Below, piece after piece: positions 33,401 to 44,129 of a stretch of 64,000 nt of DNA. Within the stretch, counting starts at the first letter, position 1. Every line of letters starts with the position of its first letter. Below the pieces are notes generated by a model that saw only the letters and a list, made by a program, of their open reading frames with translations, was not told the origin of the DNA and made no database searches. The position numbers and the translations under genes are program-made. The DNA is taken from the NCBI GenBank assembly GCA_001692895.1, contig KV748230.1:248001-312000 (forward strand). The letters run 5' to 3'. This DNA is from Cenococcum geophilum 1.58. Its lineage: Eukaryota > Ascomycota > Dothideomycetes > Gloniales > Gloniaceae.

Positions 33401-35700
33401 AAGAATAGATACTAGTAGTAATTAAGAAATGCGAGTTCTTTACTAGGAAGACTAATTTTATTAAATTTATTATTAAACTAGGCTAATTTAGTATAGATTT
33501 AAAGAAGATCAAGGCTATAGTAAATTGGCAGCAACTAAAGAACGTTATATAGTTAAGATCGTTTTTAGGGTTTTATAATTACTGCAGAAGGTTTATAGCA
33601 TAGTAATTAAAGGATATTAAACTATTTACGCAACTTACGAAAAAAGAAGAACTATAGGTATAAAAAGAGGAATAGTAAAAACTTTTTAAGAAAGTTAAAA
33701 AGTTATTTACCTAGGAACTAGTTCTTAAGATCTATTAACTAGAACTAAAAATAGTTATAGAAATAGATGCATTAGACTATATACTAGGGGTATACTTTAT
33801 ATAGAGATATTAAAATAGATGGCACCTAATAGCGTACTATAGTTAGAAGATAACACTACTAAAGTTAAACTATAACATCTACAATAAAGAGTTATTGAGT
33901 ATAGTTATAGTATTAAAAAAATAGAGAGTATTCTTATAAGGCACTAAAAAACTATTTATAGTTAAAACGGATTATAAGAACCTAATAGGATTCCTAATAA
34001 TAAAGGAACTTAACTAAAGACAGGTTAGATGGGCAGAGATACTTACGGAATATTATTTTAAGATTTAGTATACTAAGGGCACAGACAATATAAGAGCAGA
34101 CGCTCTAAGTTATAAAGCTAAACTATAAAATAATAAGAAGCTATTAGGGGCTTTACTATAAAAAGATATAGACGGATTAATTAAGTATAATTATTTAAGA
34201 ATTACAGCAACTTAGGAAAATAGAGAACTAGAAAAAGTCTATAAGACACTAGAAAGCTTTTAGGTATAAAAAATTCTAAAAGCATAGCTAGAAGATCTAT
34301 AAACGGATATATATAAAAATTAAGAAGCTAAGTATATCCTAAGAAGTATAGCAGAGCAATTTATAGAAGATTTCTATAGAGAAATAACTTAAGGATATAA
34401 TAGAGCTATGGGCTTAGTGTTAAGACTCTAAGAGGAGTATATTATTAATGAAATCTAGGGCTTAGTATAAAAAGTTATAAGAGAATATCTAGATTACTAA
34501 AGAAATAAACTAACGAGGTATAAGCTATATAGAGGGCTATAACCTATTAAGATACCAGAGAGACTATAGGAGGTTATATTAAGGACTTTATCGTTAAATT
34601 ACTAAAGTTAAGAGATCTTATTACTAGGCAAGATTATAACACAATCTTAGTAATAGTAGACAAGCTTATAAAGTGGGGGATACTTTTTAGTATATATAAT
34701 ACGAGAGATATTATAGTAGAAGATATCGCCCTAAAATCTATATTAAAGAAGTGTTCGCGAGATATTAAAGCACTAAGTAAAGATTATATTAAACAGAGAT
34801 TTTAAAGATTTATAAGCAGTATATTCTAGGAAGTTTTCTTAGCGGGAATAAGAAGTTAGAAGTAGTAAACTTCCACTATATATTATCCGCAGATAAGAGC
34901 GGTTGACGGAAAGACTAAATTAAATACAGTAGAGTGTATTTAAGGACTATATTATATTACGTAAAATATTCAGTATATACAACTATTTATTATTATATAC
35001 TAAGTATTATATATGTTATAATATATAATTAATAAACTTAAGACAAAGAATAGAAGGCAATATTACTATTTAAAGGCAAATTACGGGGTATAAAAGCTAA
35101 GATAGAATATTGATATTACTATAATAAGTAAAGAAAAACAAGTAGTAATAGCTAAAAAAGGATAAAGACATTAATAAATCTTTATATAGAACCTTATAGA
35201 ATTAGTAAAGAAAAGTATAAAAGAGATAAAGAATTCTATAATACTAAGAGATCTAAGGGACTAGATCTTAAGGAGGGAGATAAAGTATAGCTACTATATA
35301 AAAATTTTAAGAGTTAACAACTAAGTAAGAAGTTAGACTACGTTAGACTAGGACCTTTTAAAATTACGTAAAAGATTTCACCAGTTACGTTTAAGTTAGA
35401 CCTACTAGCCAAAATAAAGATTTACCCTATATAGTATATTATAATGCTAGAGCTAGCACATAGGAATATTAAGCTACTAATTTATAAGGTAGACACGTAT
35501 AGAGGATAAGAAGAAGATAAATAGTAAGTTTTAACGATCGTTAATTATAAGAACATTAACGACGAAATATAGTACGAGGTTAAGTAGATAGGCTATACTA
35601 AGACTATCTAAGAACTACTAGAAAATTTAAAGAACGCTATAGGAAAGGTATAGGAGTATTAGAAGAGATTAGGTTAAGTAGTATTAATAAAAAAGGATTA
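30451..35700 (+). pseudogene. Pol of chromovirus A: RT, RNase H, integrase, chromodomain
   Basis: A long linker or protease region, in which I recognise no active site, leads to the RT at about 32,980-33,480: VLFILKKNGKLRLYINY, NKYPLPLISKI, and YLNNIIIY in place of YLDD at 33325-33330 (both Asp to Asn). RNase H (about 33,710-34,120) shows EIDALDYILGVYF and KTDYKNLIGF, ending TKGTDNIRADALS. Integrase (about 34,440-34,930) is eroded; TERLN-type text near 34,900 is visible. A chromodomain at about 35,535-35,660 reads NINDEIXYEVKXIGYTKTI, then ENLKNAIGKV. Chromodomains of such elements bind modified histones and steer integration. Stops are TAA/TAG throughout. Confidence 0.87.
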
Positions 35701-36029
35701 CTAAAGAATAAGTTACCTAAGGGGGACCTAAGAAGAGCAGTTACTAAATTACTCGGATCTATTTCCTTCTATATTAAAAGAAAGTCCGTTCTTTTATTAT
35801 TAAGTTCCTATAGACCCTATTTTATAAGTTTCTACTCCTTAAAATACACCTTTTTATAAACCTTTTTAAGACGGATTAACTAAGTAAACGCTATAAGATA
35901 AGACTTAAGAGCCCATTACTAAGTATTAGTAACCTCCTATTCTGCGTTATAAAAGCAACGCAACTCCGCTAATATAACGGATAGTTTATTATCTAGCCGC
36001 GTAGCAGTAAATTAAATATAGAACCCTAA

Positions 36030-36332
36030 GATAAATTAATTAAGAAACTAGACGACTATTAAGGGCAATAGGTTGTGTATATTTAGTATTAGAGATAAAG
36101 CAAACGTTATAGGATAAATAAATATTCGCTTTAGTATACTTTAAATAAAAGGACGGTTGTTACGAAGATAGATTCGCTAACGTAATATAAACTAACCCCT
36201 TTTTTAAATAGCGAGAATATAAAGACGGTATAATCTCACTAAAAGATAATATCGCAGTAATAGTATAAATGCGACAAGCAGTTAAGGAAGAAGAAATTAC
36301 TTTAGGTATAATAAGCAATAATATTAACTAAA
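36030..36332 (+). pseudogene. Extra degraded frame after the chromodomain of family A
   Basis: Between the end of pol and the 3' LTR one frame stays coherent for about 100 codons, with TAA/TAG only where Gln or Trp would fit: RAIGCVYLVLEIKQ, KDGCYEDRFANVI, NPFFKXREYKDGIISLKDNI, MRQAVKEEEITL. It is acidic/basic mixed with no signal peptide or membrane segment. I do not recognise it. It may be a C-terminal extension of Pol or a separate small protein of this element. Confidence 0.5.
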
Positions 36333-36417
36333 TTAATTAAATGGATATTACACCTCTAATAAATAACTTAGAGATGTTTAGGATCTTTAAGGACAAAGAT
36401 AAAAAGGAGGGAGATAG

Positions 36418-36841
36418 TGTTACGGACGCTTTAAGTATAATATTATAACTATTAGGAAGAAAGTTAAAAGAAGCTAGTTAGTTAATATAAGTACAGTCTA
36501 GAATAGAGCTAATAGAACTATATAATAAGGAATAGTAACTAAGGTTATATAATATAATCTATATAATCTATAGGATCTATATAATCCGTAATAGAGTAGA
36601 TAAAATATACGTATATCGCGTATAAGGAGGATTTTATAGGAGTACGGTTATATATTTAAGGACCCTTAGTCCCTACCTAGATAGTTCCTTCCTTATAGTA
36701 ATTCTTAGAATATAATTAGAGTTAATCTATTAGGCAACCACTCCACCAGTTATTATTACGTTGTTAACTTTAACTTACTTCACCTATACACCTAGCCTAT
36801 TAATAAGCCCATCGTAGTACCTGCTATAAGGTTCCGTTACA
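36418..36841 (+). repeat. 3' LTR of chromovirus A (424 bp)
   Basis: It starts TGTTACGGACGC at 36418 after the polypurine tract and ends GTTCCGTTACA at 36841. Confidence 0.95.
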
Positions 36842-36846
36842 GTCCG

Positions 36847-37325
36847 TAGAAAAGGTTTATTTCTTTTTCTCTTTATTCCCTTTCTCCCTCTCTATAGTTA
36901 TCGCCCGCGTTTTTAGGGCCATTATCGCCCGCACCTTATAGTTATAACTATCTATTTAGGTTTCACCTAATATAAAGCCTTAAGCCTCTATATAAATTAC
37001 TAATAAAGCTTTTACCCTCTTCTATTTATTCTAAGTGTAGTTAGTTATATAGGTATATTATATAGAAAAAAGAGTTTACTTATAGTATAGTAATATTATT
37101 AGAGAATCTCTTATATAGGAGGACGGGGAGTATTATATTTCCTAATTCCTAATAAAGGATAATATTAGTAGAATTTAAACTTATAATCTATAAAGTTTAA
37201 AGTTAGTATATGCTTATATACGCCACTTACGCGCCTTTAGTAGTTAACTTTTATATACTTTCCCTCGTATAACTACTATATTTCTTTTATTTCTCCTTTA
37301 TCAATTATATAAAATTTAGATATTC
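36847..37325. other. AT-rich spacer with pyrimidine tract
   Basis: Opens with a polypyrimidine run (36,857-36,893) and ATCGCCCGC repeated twice (36,900-36,932). No frame recognised; it may include the 3' flank of the hAT element that follows. Confidence 0.45.
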
Positions 37326-39310
37326 TTTTAAAATCCTACTCCTATAATAACTCTTTAATCTAAGCTACATTCTCTCTTATAATACTATTTAACGTGCTTT
37401 AAACAAAACCTCTCTATTTTATCGCTTATAGCTAGAAATAAAAGAGTTTCTATTATAAAGGCTAAGAGCTGTAGCTAGCACTTCTAATATTACTTCTAAG
37501 ACTACTACTAAAGCAGAGTAATTTTAATGTCATATAGTATCCTAATATAGTAATTATCGTACTTATCTTAGCTTATTAGTAGGATAGTTTTCTTATTAAA
37601 TTCCCTTCTAATCCGATTAAATATATTAAGCTCTATCAGCTATTTTTAGAGAGTTTTTCTCGTATAATGAGATAGTAAAAGAGGACGGGTTTTTCTCTAA
37701 GTCTCAGTATATTTCCTAAAGCTTTTTAACCTTTAGAAGTATAGTCCTTTACTACTCCTTCTCCTATATCTTTTTATATATTGTATAACGAGTAGAATAA
37801 AGAATAAGTATAGTAGTGTAAAGAGGTAAGTTATTTATCCTTTAGTAGTAATCGTCAAACTTAGCTTAATTATATTAAATTCAGCTTATAAAATCTTTAT
37901 TTAACTAACTCGTGTCCTATTGCACAATACTAGTTAAATTTTAAAAAGTAGGAAAAGTATATATATAAAAGCTATCTCTATATACTTAATAAGAATATCT
38001 ATAGCAAAGAGTATATAACTTAGCGTTATTTCGTCTTCTTGCGTTTTTAGGATCACGCGGGAAATAAGTTAAAGGAAATCCCTTATTATATAAAGCCTTT
38101 TCTGCTATTACGGAGAGAGATAGTCCTCTTTAACTATATATTTATTAATTTCTAACTCCTTACTATATATAATCGTTAATATCTAAAATTAGCCATTCTA
38201 TCTCGTATAACTATTAAGTAGAATCCTTTATTCTATATAAGCTTTAAATTCCTTTATAGAACTAACTAGGGCGCGCAAATATATAATAATACCGCGGAGC
38301 TTTGTAAGAGAGCCTGTTACTTAAAATACTTCTTTTATCTTCTTTTTATATTCTTAACTTATCCCTCTTTATTCTATTCCGCCTCTTTTATACGACTTAA
38401 TATTTTTAATATTAATAATATCCTTAAAGGAAAGAACTATATAGCAAAATTAATAATAGAACCCTAACTCTAGATTTATTAATAAATAGAATTCTATTTA
38501 ATATTCTCTTTCTTTTAAAGATAGTTACTTATCGTATGGTAAAGTATATTATTTATTATAGAGTTATTAGTAATTATAGATTTAAGCTTTTAAAGAATCC
38601 CGTATTCCTATGGTATTAAAAAAAGACGAGTCTATTACTCTTATCCGTTATAAGTAGCTACCGTATAAAGCGTAAGAAGAGATTTAGTCCGCTTCTCCTA
38701 ACTATTAATAAAACAGGCGCAAATTCTAAGAAGAAGATAGTTATTTAAAGAGGTTTATATATCGATAGAGAGATAAATACTTATTAACGCTAACTAAACT
38801 CGTTTTTGCATGACATCCTTTTATAACTAAAATAACTAATTAATTATGTAGTTAATTTCTAAGTAAGCTATTATAAGATATTTATCCGATACTTAGTTAA
38901 GGGTTTAGTAAAAAATATAAAACTCCAGCTATTTAATAACCTAGAATAGAGGATGTTATATAATAATTAAATTTATAAAAGCCTAGTTAATAACTTATTT
39001 ATTAAGAACCATCTATAGTATATAAGAATTAAAGTTATCTGTCTTAGTTTTGGCTACCGATTTCTAATAGAGGTTCTTTAACTTCTAACTTACTAGTGCT
39101 TTTGTATGACTTTATATTGCCTTAATAATAATTCTATACTTTAACTTTAAGTAGTCCTAAAGGTTAGTTATTAATATTACACTATATATATAGTAGTTAT
39201 AATAGTTACATTTCCGTTTCTTTAAGGTATATATTATCTCTCTTTTATCTAGGTTATAAGAGTGTTATAGATTAAAGATATTTTCTAACTAGTCAATTTT
39301 ATGCTTAAAG
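37326..39310 (-). pseudogene. hAT-family transposase, degraded, near full length
   Basis: Minus strand, about 660 codons. A BED zinc-finger remnant is at about 39,130-39,230 (KKRKCNYYNYY with ITNLXDYLKLKYRI; one Cys kept, other ligands Tyr, X = stop). Near 38,190-38,250 there is LLNSYTRXNGXF, the 'LDxxTRWNSW' block. The C-terminal hAT dimerisation region at about 37,400-37,540 reads LLAFIIETLLFLAISDKIER, corresponding to 'LSIPAMSDxPER'. hAT transposases excise and reinsert elements and make 8-bp duplications; I found neither TIRs nor a duplication here. A second, homologous copy is split by Copia C1. Confidence 0.72.
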
Positions 39311-39326
39311 TATTAATTAGGTTTAG

Positions 39327-40058
39327 TATAATAAAGCCTTATAGGAAATACTACGGTAAACTTATTAATAGGCTAGGTATATAGGTAAATAGAAAGTTAA
39401 TAATATAAATATAACTAGTGGAGTAGATTGCCTAATAGATTAATTTTAATTATATTCTAAGATTTACTATAAAGAAGAGGACTATATAGGTAAGGACTAT
39501 AGTCCTTTAAATATATAATACTGCGTGTAAGAAATATACTAAGTATATTAGTACATTAGTACGTTAATATATCCTACGTTCCCACTTTTCTATATTCCTA
39601 TGTTTTAAACTTATAACATAACTAGCTATGTAACTTAGCTACTCTTTATCCTATAGCCTAATTGGTTTTAGTACTTCTTATATCATTTTAACTAACTTAT
39701 TTATATCTCTTCTTAGTAATTATACTACTACTAATATAAGGTCCGTAATAAGAATACTATATAATATATAAGACGATACGGCCTCTCCTATATAGAAAGT
39801 CACGATATAGTTAGTTGGTTAAACAGTTAATTAGTTAGTTAGTTAGTCGTAATTAGTTAGTAAAATAATTAGAATTAAGTAGTAAAAAGACCGTTAATAA
39901 GAAATAAAGAAAAGATATATTTCTAATAACTAGTAGGTTTATAATATCCGAAAAGGGGGGAAGCCGAAGGCTTTATAAATATAGGAAAATAAGGTAAATG
40001 CTAAAACACTAGGCGTAGGACATTCTACCCCACCACACTACTATAGCTAGATAACTAT
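39327..40058 (-). repeat. Solo LTR of family E type, reverse orientation
   Basis: Reverse complement of the 679-bp family E LTR (57310-57988), from TATAATAAAGCC at 39327 through the shared GGACTATAGTCC region, the GTTAGTTAGTTAG short repeat (39,820-39,850) and GAAAATGCTAAAAC. It has an internal insertion near 39,735. The distal end is uncertain because the TGTTACGG terminus is not recognisable. No internal retroelement sequence adjoins it. Confidence 0.7.
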
Positions 40059-40069
40059 TAAATATAATA

Positions 40070-40620
40070 AACTAAAGAGAGTTTTACTAGAGGCTTTCTT
40101 TATAACTTAATTATTAAAGTAATTATTAGAGCATTTACTAAAGCCTCTAATAAATTAGGTAGAAGGCCATATAGGAAAGGTTATAATTAAGCAACTACTA
40201 TAGTTAGTAATAGGCCCAATTTTATAAGGCCCGATAATAGTAAAATATAAATTATATAAAATAAGTAAAGCTTATAAGGCTGTTACGACCTTGCGTTACC
40301 TATATAGTAGGTATCGGCTAAAAAGCTTATAAGGTATTCTAACTAGCAGTCTATCTAGTTACGGGACACTATTACCATCTTTTTAATAGTTTAAATAGTT
40401 ATGTGGGTTAGGCTTAGGTATAATAATATGTCCTATAACTACTTAAAGGTTAATATTTAATCTAGTATTAGGGTTAAACATTTATAAGTATAGGACAGCT
40501 AAGCGATTATACTCTTTATAGTTAATATAGAGTATCGTATATACTTACTAGAGGTTACCTTATAGAAAGCTCAATACGCTAGCTAGGGTACTAGCGAATA
40601 CCTTATAATTAGTAACTAGG
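40070..40620 (+). pseudogene. Copia pre-integrase/integrase scrap
   Basis: Plus-strand translation gives VEGHIGKVIIKXLLXLVIGP (X = stop), then YKLYKISKAYKAVTTLRYLY. This resembles the 'WHRRLGH' and 'CxxCxxSKA' region that precedes the integrase core of fungal Copia elements, with Cys replaced by Tyr. Frame shifts and stops follow. No LTR or rest of the element was found. Confidence 0.45.
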
Positions 40621-40626
40621 GTACTA

Positions 40627-40753
40627 TTAGGGGTCTTAACAATCACGGGATTCTTATCAATAAAATAATCGTAATCATTAAGAATCGTGCGTAGAATCGC
40701 GATAATCGTTAAGCTATACAGCTAAGCCACGGTTAAGCCATAGCTATTTTATT
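40627..40753. mobile_element. Possible small MITE
   Basis: About 127 bp between GGGTCTTA and TAAGACCC, with further inverted similarity inside (CAATAAAATA against TATTTTATTAATA, and two AGAATCG blocks). It looks less RIPed than its flanks. No target duplication was confirmed. Confidence 0.35.
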
Positions 40754-40959
40754 AATAAGACCCTTGCCTAAGTATTTACGCTAATCTATATATATATAGC
40801 TATTACAGAACTCACCCATAACACCGTATTTCTACTTATCCTGCCGTTTTCTACCGTCCCCGGCGTTAAAAGTTGCTTACTAGCAACTCTAAGCTACAGA
40901 GACTATTTTTAAAAGCCTTTCTAAATATTACCTTATTTGCTACTCTTGTATAAACTAGA

Positions 40960-41469
40960 GTTTTATTTCTACCCTTTTAAGATACCACTTTTATACTAGC
41001 TTTTTAAACACTTAGTTCTTTTAATATTCTAGTCTAAGGAATATTCTTTCCTATATAATTATACAACGTCCTCTAGAAAACACCCTTTTTGGCTTATTAC
41101 TTATAGCAGGAATTAAAAGAATTTTAATTATAAATTATAAAAGAAAGGGCCATCTCTTTCGCTACTAATCTTGGCACTACCACTAAAGCGCTAGCCGGCT
41201 TTAAATATTATACGATACTTTAGAACAGTAATTATCGTACTTATCTTTATCTTTATTCGCTCCAATATTACCTCTAAGCCCTTTTAGAATCCAATTATAC
41301 TTATTAAGAGGCTCCTATTCTTAGAGAGGGTTACTTTTAATATAATTATATAATATTTCGGCTTAGTAAGTCTCTTTATATTACTCTAAGAGCTCTTTAA
41401 CCTTTTATAAAACTAGTATCTGCTAGGCCTTCTTCTAGTTTACTTTAATATATCTTATATAATAGGTAA
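40960..41469 (-). pseudogene. hAT transposase, C-terminal part (3' of Copia C1)
   Basis: Minus-strand continuation of the transposase at 53475-54320. Directly after the Copia insertion the frame reads TYYIRYIKVN, then KVKELLEXYKETY and, near 41,060-41,190, ILLIPAISNKPKRVFSRGRC, the hAT dimerisation block ('LSIPAMSDxPERVFSGARR'). It ends near KWYLKRVE. Joining the two halves after removing C1 and one GGTAA gives an uninterrupted frame across the junction. Stops are TAA/TAG. Confidence 0.8.
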
Positions 41470-41685
41470 TGTTGGGAATAAAGGCAAGTGGTCACTATAT
41501 GAGGCATATTGCCGTTATGTGTGGCAAGTTGCCGTTACGTGCGGTAAGTTGCCATCACGTGCCGCCGCGGCACTAGCGTGGTGAGGAACCTTAAGTTCCT
41601 TACCCCTTTTATTAAGAATAATACAGAACAATTATTATACTATCTACGAACCGTAGCTATATAATATTACCTTATGTAACCAATA
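41470..41685 (+). repeat. 5' LTR of Copia C1 (216 bp)
   Basis: It contains about four copies of a 20-bp unit (GGCAAGTTGCCGTTACGTGC) at 41481-41561, followed by the GCCGCGGCAC and GAGGAACCTTAAGTTCCTTA palindromes. C2 LTRs have one or two units. Confidence 0.95.
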
Positions 41686-42089
41686 CTGATTAGTAGTTAA
41701 CTTTACTATTATACTATAGAATAGCTAGGTATTCCACTAAGAAGAGACGAGCTACTGTACCAGTGCTACTTGTGCTAAGGGGAGCTGTCTTTTAAGGTTA
41801 GAACTAGTCCTAAACCTTAAATAGAACTCTTCCATAAATCTAAGGATTTAAAGGCTAGAATTAGTCCTAAGCCTTTCTAAGATTACGGATTCTTGCGTCT
41901 ATTATATAGAACAACACGCTTTATAAGTCTTTGTAATTTAAGGCTAGAACTAGTCCTAAGCCCTATAATTATAAATATATGTCTAAACGCGTACTAAATA
42001 ACAAACGCGTATTAAATAATAAATATATATTATAAACGCGTACTAAACGACAATCCCTATACTAATAATACTTCCCTCCCTCTGAAAAT

Positions 42090-43750
42090 ATAGCTGCGCC
42101 TATTTTAAATAACTGGAAAGACTCCTTACTACTAGGGGTAGCTAAGTATACAAAATTTATTAATGAAGATTAAGACGAATTCGCCTTTAATATAATAACT
42201 TATACCGTAAAATAAGTTAACGGCTTTCTCCTATACTATATTATATTCTACTAAAATAGATGCTACGCCGATTTATAACTATAGGAGTATTTTAGGGAGG
42301 ATTTTATAAGATGGACTGCCGATACCTAGGTACTTAGCAACATTAATATTGTTTAGGATTTTTAAGACTTCCTCTATAGGAATGGGGTATATATTACTAA
42401 GAACGGTAACCTAATTGCTAGCAATATTTAGGCCGTTATTACTAGTATAAAAGAACTAATATAGACGGAAGCTAAGATTATACGTTAACTACGGAAACCT
42501 AAAAACAACCTATATTCTTTAGAAGGCAACTTTAATTTATATTAAAACCCCTAGAACGCTAACCCCCTACCTAAAGCTGCTCTCCTACCTAGAAGTGCTT
42601 TTCTACTTAGAGTTGCTCTGCCTTTACCTCCTCCACTCTAGCTAACCGGTAAGCCTTTACTATAAGAAGTTACAAATCTAATAAAGGTATATTTGGACAA
42701 AAAGAAGAAGTTTAGAGGAAAACTATATAATATACTCGGAGCAAAACTATAGGTCTTTTATAACTGTTATAATAAGGTTAAAATTTAACGCCACCAGTAC
42801 TATTACGCTTTCTCTATTATATTAAAGGGACGGGTAGTAATATTCTATTATAACTATATTACGGGTAAAAACTATAGCTTTAATATAATGCTTTAGCTTA
42901 CTAGAGCCTACTTTAAGACTAATAAGAATTACTAGCTTTATATATCTAAATAATAGGAGACTATATTCTAAAGAGTTATCGCTTCTAACCTAATAAAGAC
43001 TTATTTAAAGTGCCTTTAACTACTTTTTAATAAACTCTAGAAAATCTAATATAGCCTTACTAAAACTTACCAAAACGAGAATAGCCTAAGGGACTAGGTT
43101 ATCTTAGCATGCCATAGCGTTCCTAAGTATAACTTGGCGCTATATAAACCTATAAATACGTTTAAAGGAGTATATACTAAGCTACGCTCCGCTATAGATA
43201 CTACGATATAAATATAAGAATCTTAATAGTTTTATACTGAAAACCCTACCTAACTAAGTATTCCCGACTAATATAATTATAACTAGACTAATTAAATATA
43301 TAGTGGCCGTAGTAGGGAATATAGAAGAGGGTATAATTAATATTAACTATAAGGTAATTATAGAGGTCCTTATAGAGGTTCACTTTAAAGTAATTACTAG
43401 AAGAAGTGCTACGTTTATAAAAAGCTAAATTACTAGTTAACTAGACACTCCCTTAATAAGCGAAAGGAGGTATATAATAAGTTTCGTTAGAGTATAAGAA
43501 ATGTTAGAAATTATAAGGTTATTACGGCCTACTTTTAAAGCTTTCTAGTTTAATATAAAGGCGTAAAAGATCTTAAGGGTAAGGTTAATAAGACCGAACA
43601 GCTCCTTATAGATATAGAAATTAAGGACTACTTACCTAACTAATACTTTACTAAGTATAGTAAGGTAAATGGTATATAAACCGTTGCTATTCTTAATAAC
43701 TAATCTACGCTCTATTCTATTACAAAGTTAGATATCTTTAACAAGCTAAA
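42090..43750 (+). pseudogene. Gag of Copia C1
   Basis: Collinear with the C2 gag. The start codon is ATA (42090-42092) where C2 has ATG, a G-to-A change. The text then runs AAPILNNWKDSLLLGVAKY, GKNYSFNIML, and RDQVILACHSVPKYNLALYK. It ends in a Gly/Tyr/Arg-rich segment and a YVYKKPNY knuckle remnant, and is cut at ...DIFNKL by Gypsy B at 43750. The longer survival of Gln codons near 43,050 shows uneven mutation. Confidence 0.8.
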
Positions 43751-44122
43751 TATTACGGAGCGAGTATAAGCGACGATAATATATATAGCAAGGTAGATAT
43801 TATTAAGCTATATATATAAACTATATAAGAAGGTCAAGACGTTGTATAAGGAAAGAAGGTAGGAAAACGGGAAGAAGGGGCATATATCGTTAACTTAGTT
43901 GCTTGGTTAACACGTACATAGGTAGAATAGGGTTTAGGTCTTAGTCTTAGTAGAACTTAACAAAATTTGGTAAAACTTGGCAGAATATGGCAGAATGCCG
44001 TAGATTGCCGTTAGATTGCCATTAGATTGCCGTTAGATTACCATTTCGCGGTTAGTCTCTAATTACTAAGTTAGTGGAAATAGGTAGACGTGTGCAAGGT
44101 GTTATAGGGGTGTCCCATAACA
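43751..44122 (-). repeat. 3' LTR of Gypsy B (372 bp)
   Basis: It includes a 12-bp tandem repeat (AGATTGCCGTTAGATTGCCA) at about 43,997-44,042 and an ~11-bp GGCAGAAYTT repeat just before it. More RIPed than the 5' copy. Confidence 0.95.
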
Positions 44123-44129
44123 GTACCCC

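Larger units (their letters stand above)
28841..36841 (+). mobile_element. Full-length Ty3/Gypsy chromovirus, family A (8.0 kb)
   Basis: Two LTRs of exactly 424 bp starting TGTTACGGACG and ending GTTACA (RIPed to GTTATA on the left). The target duplication is GTCTG at 28836-28840 and GTCCG at 36842-36846. A polypurine tract (AAAAAGGAGGGAGATAG) directly precedes the right LTR. Inside: gag, pol (RT, RNase H, integrase), a chromodomain, and a further degraded frame before the 3' LTR. The two LTRs differ by transitions without length change, as expected of RIP. Confidence 0.95.

Noticed and set aside
36847-39326. DUF3435/Crypton-type recombinase
   Set aside because: Considered for the minus strand, but the BED, TRWNSW-like and PAMSD-like blocks fit a hAT transposase better.
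28841-41469. AT-rich block as a regional centromere
   Set aside because: AT-richness with RIPed retroelements is compatible, but nothing specific marks a centromere; it needs CENP-A mapping.
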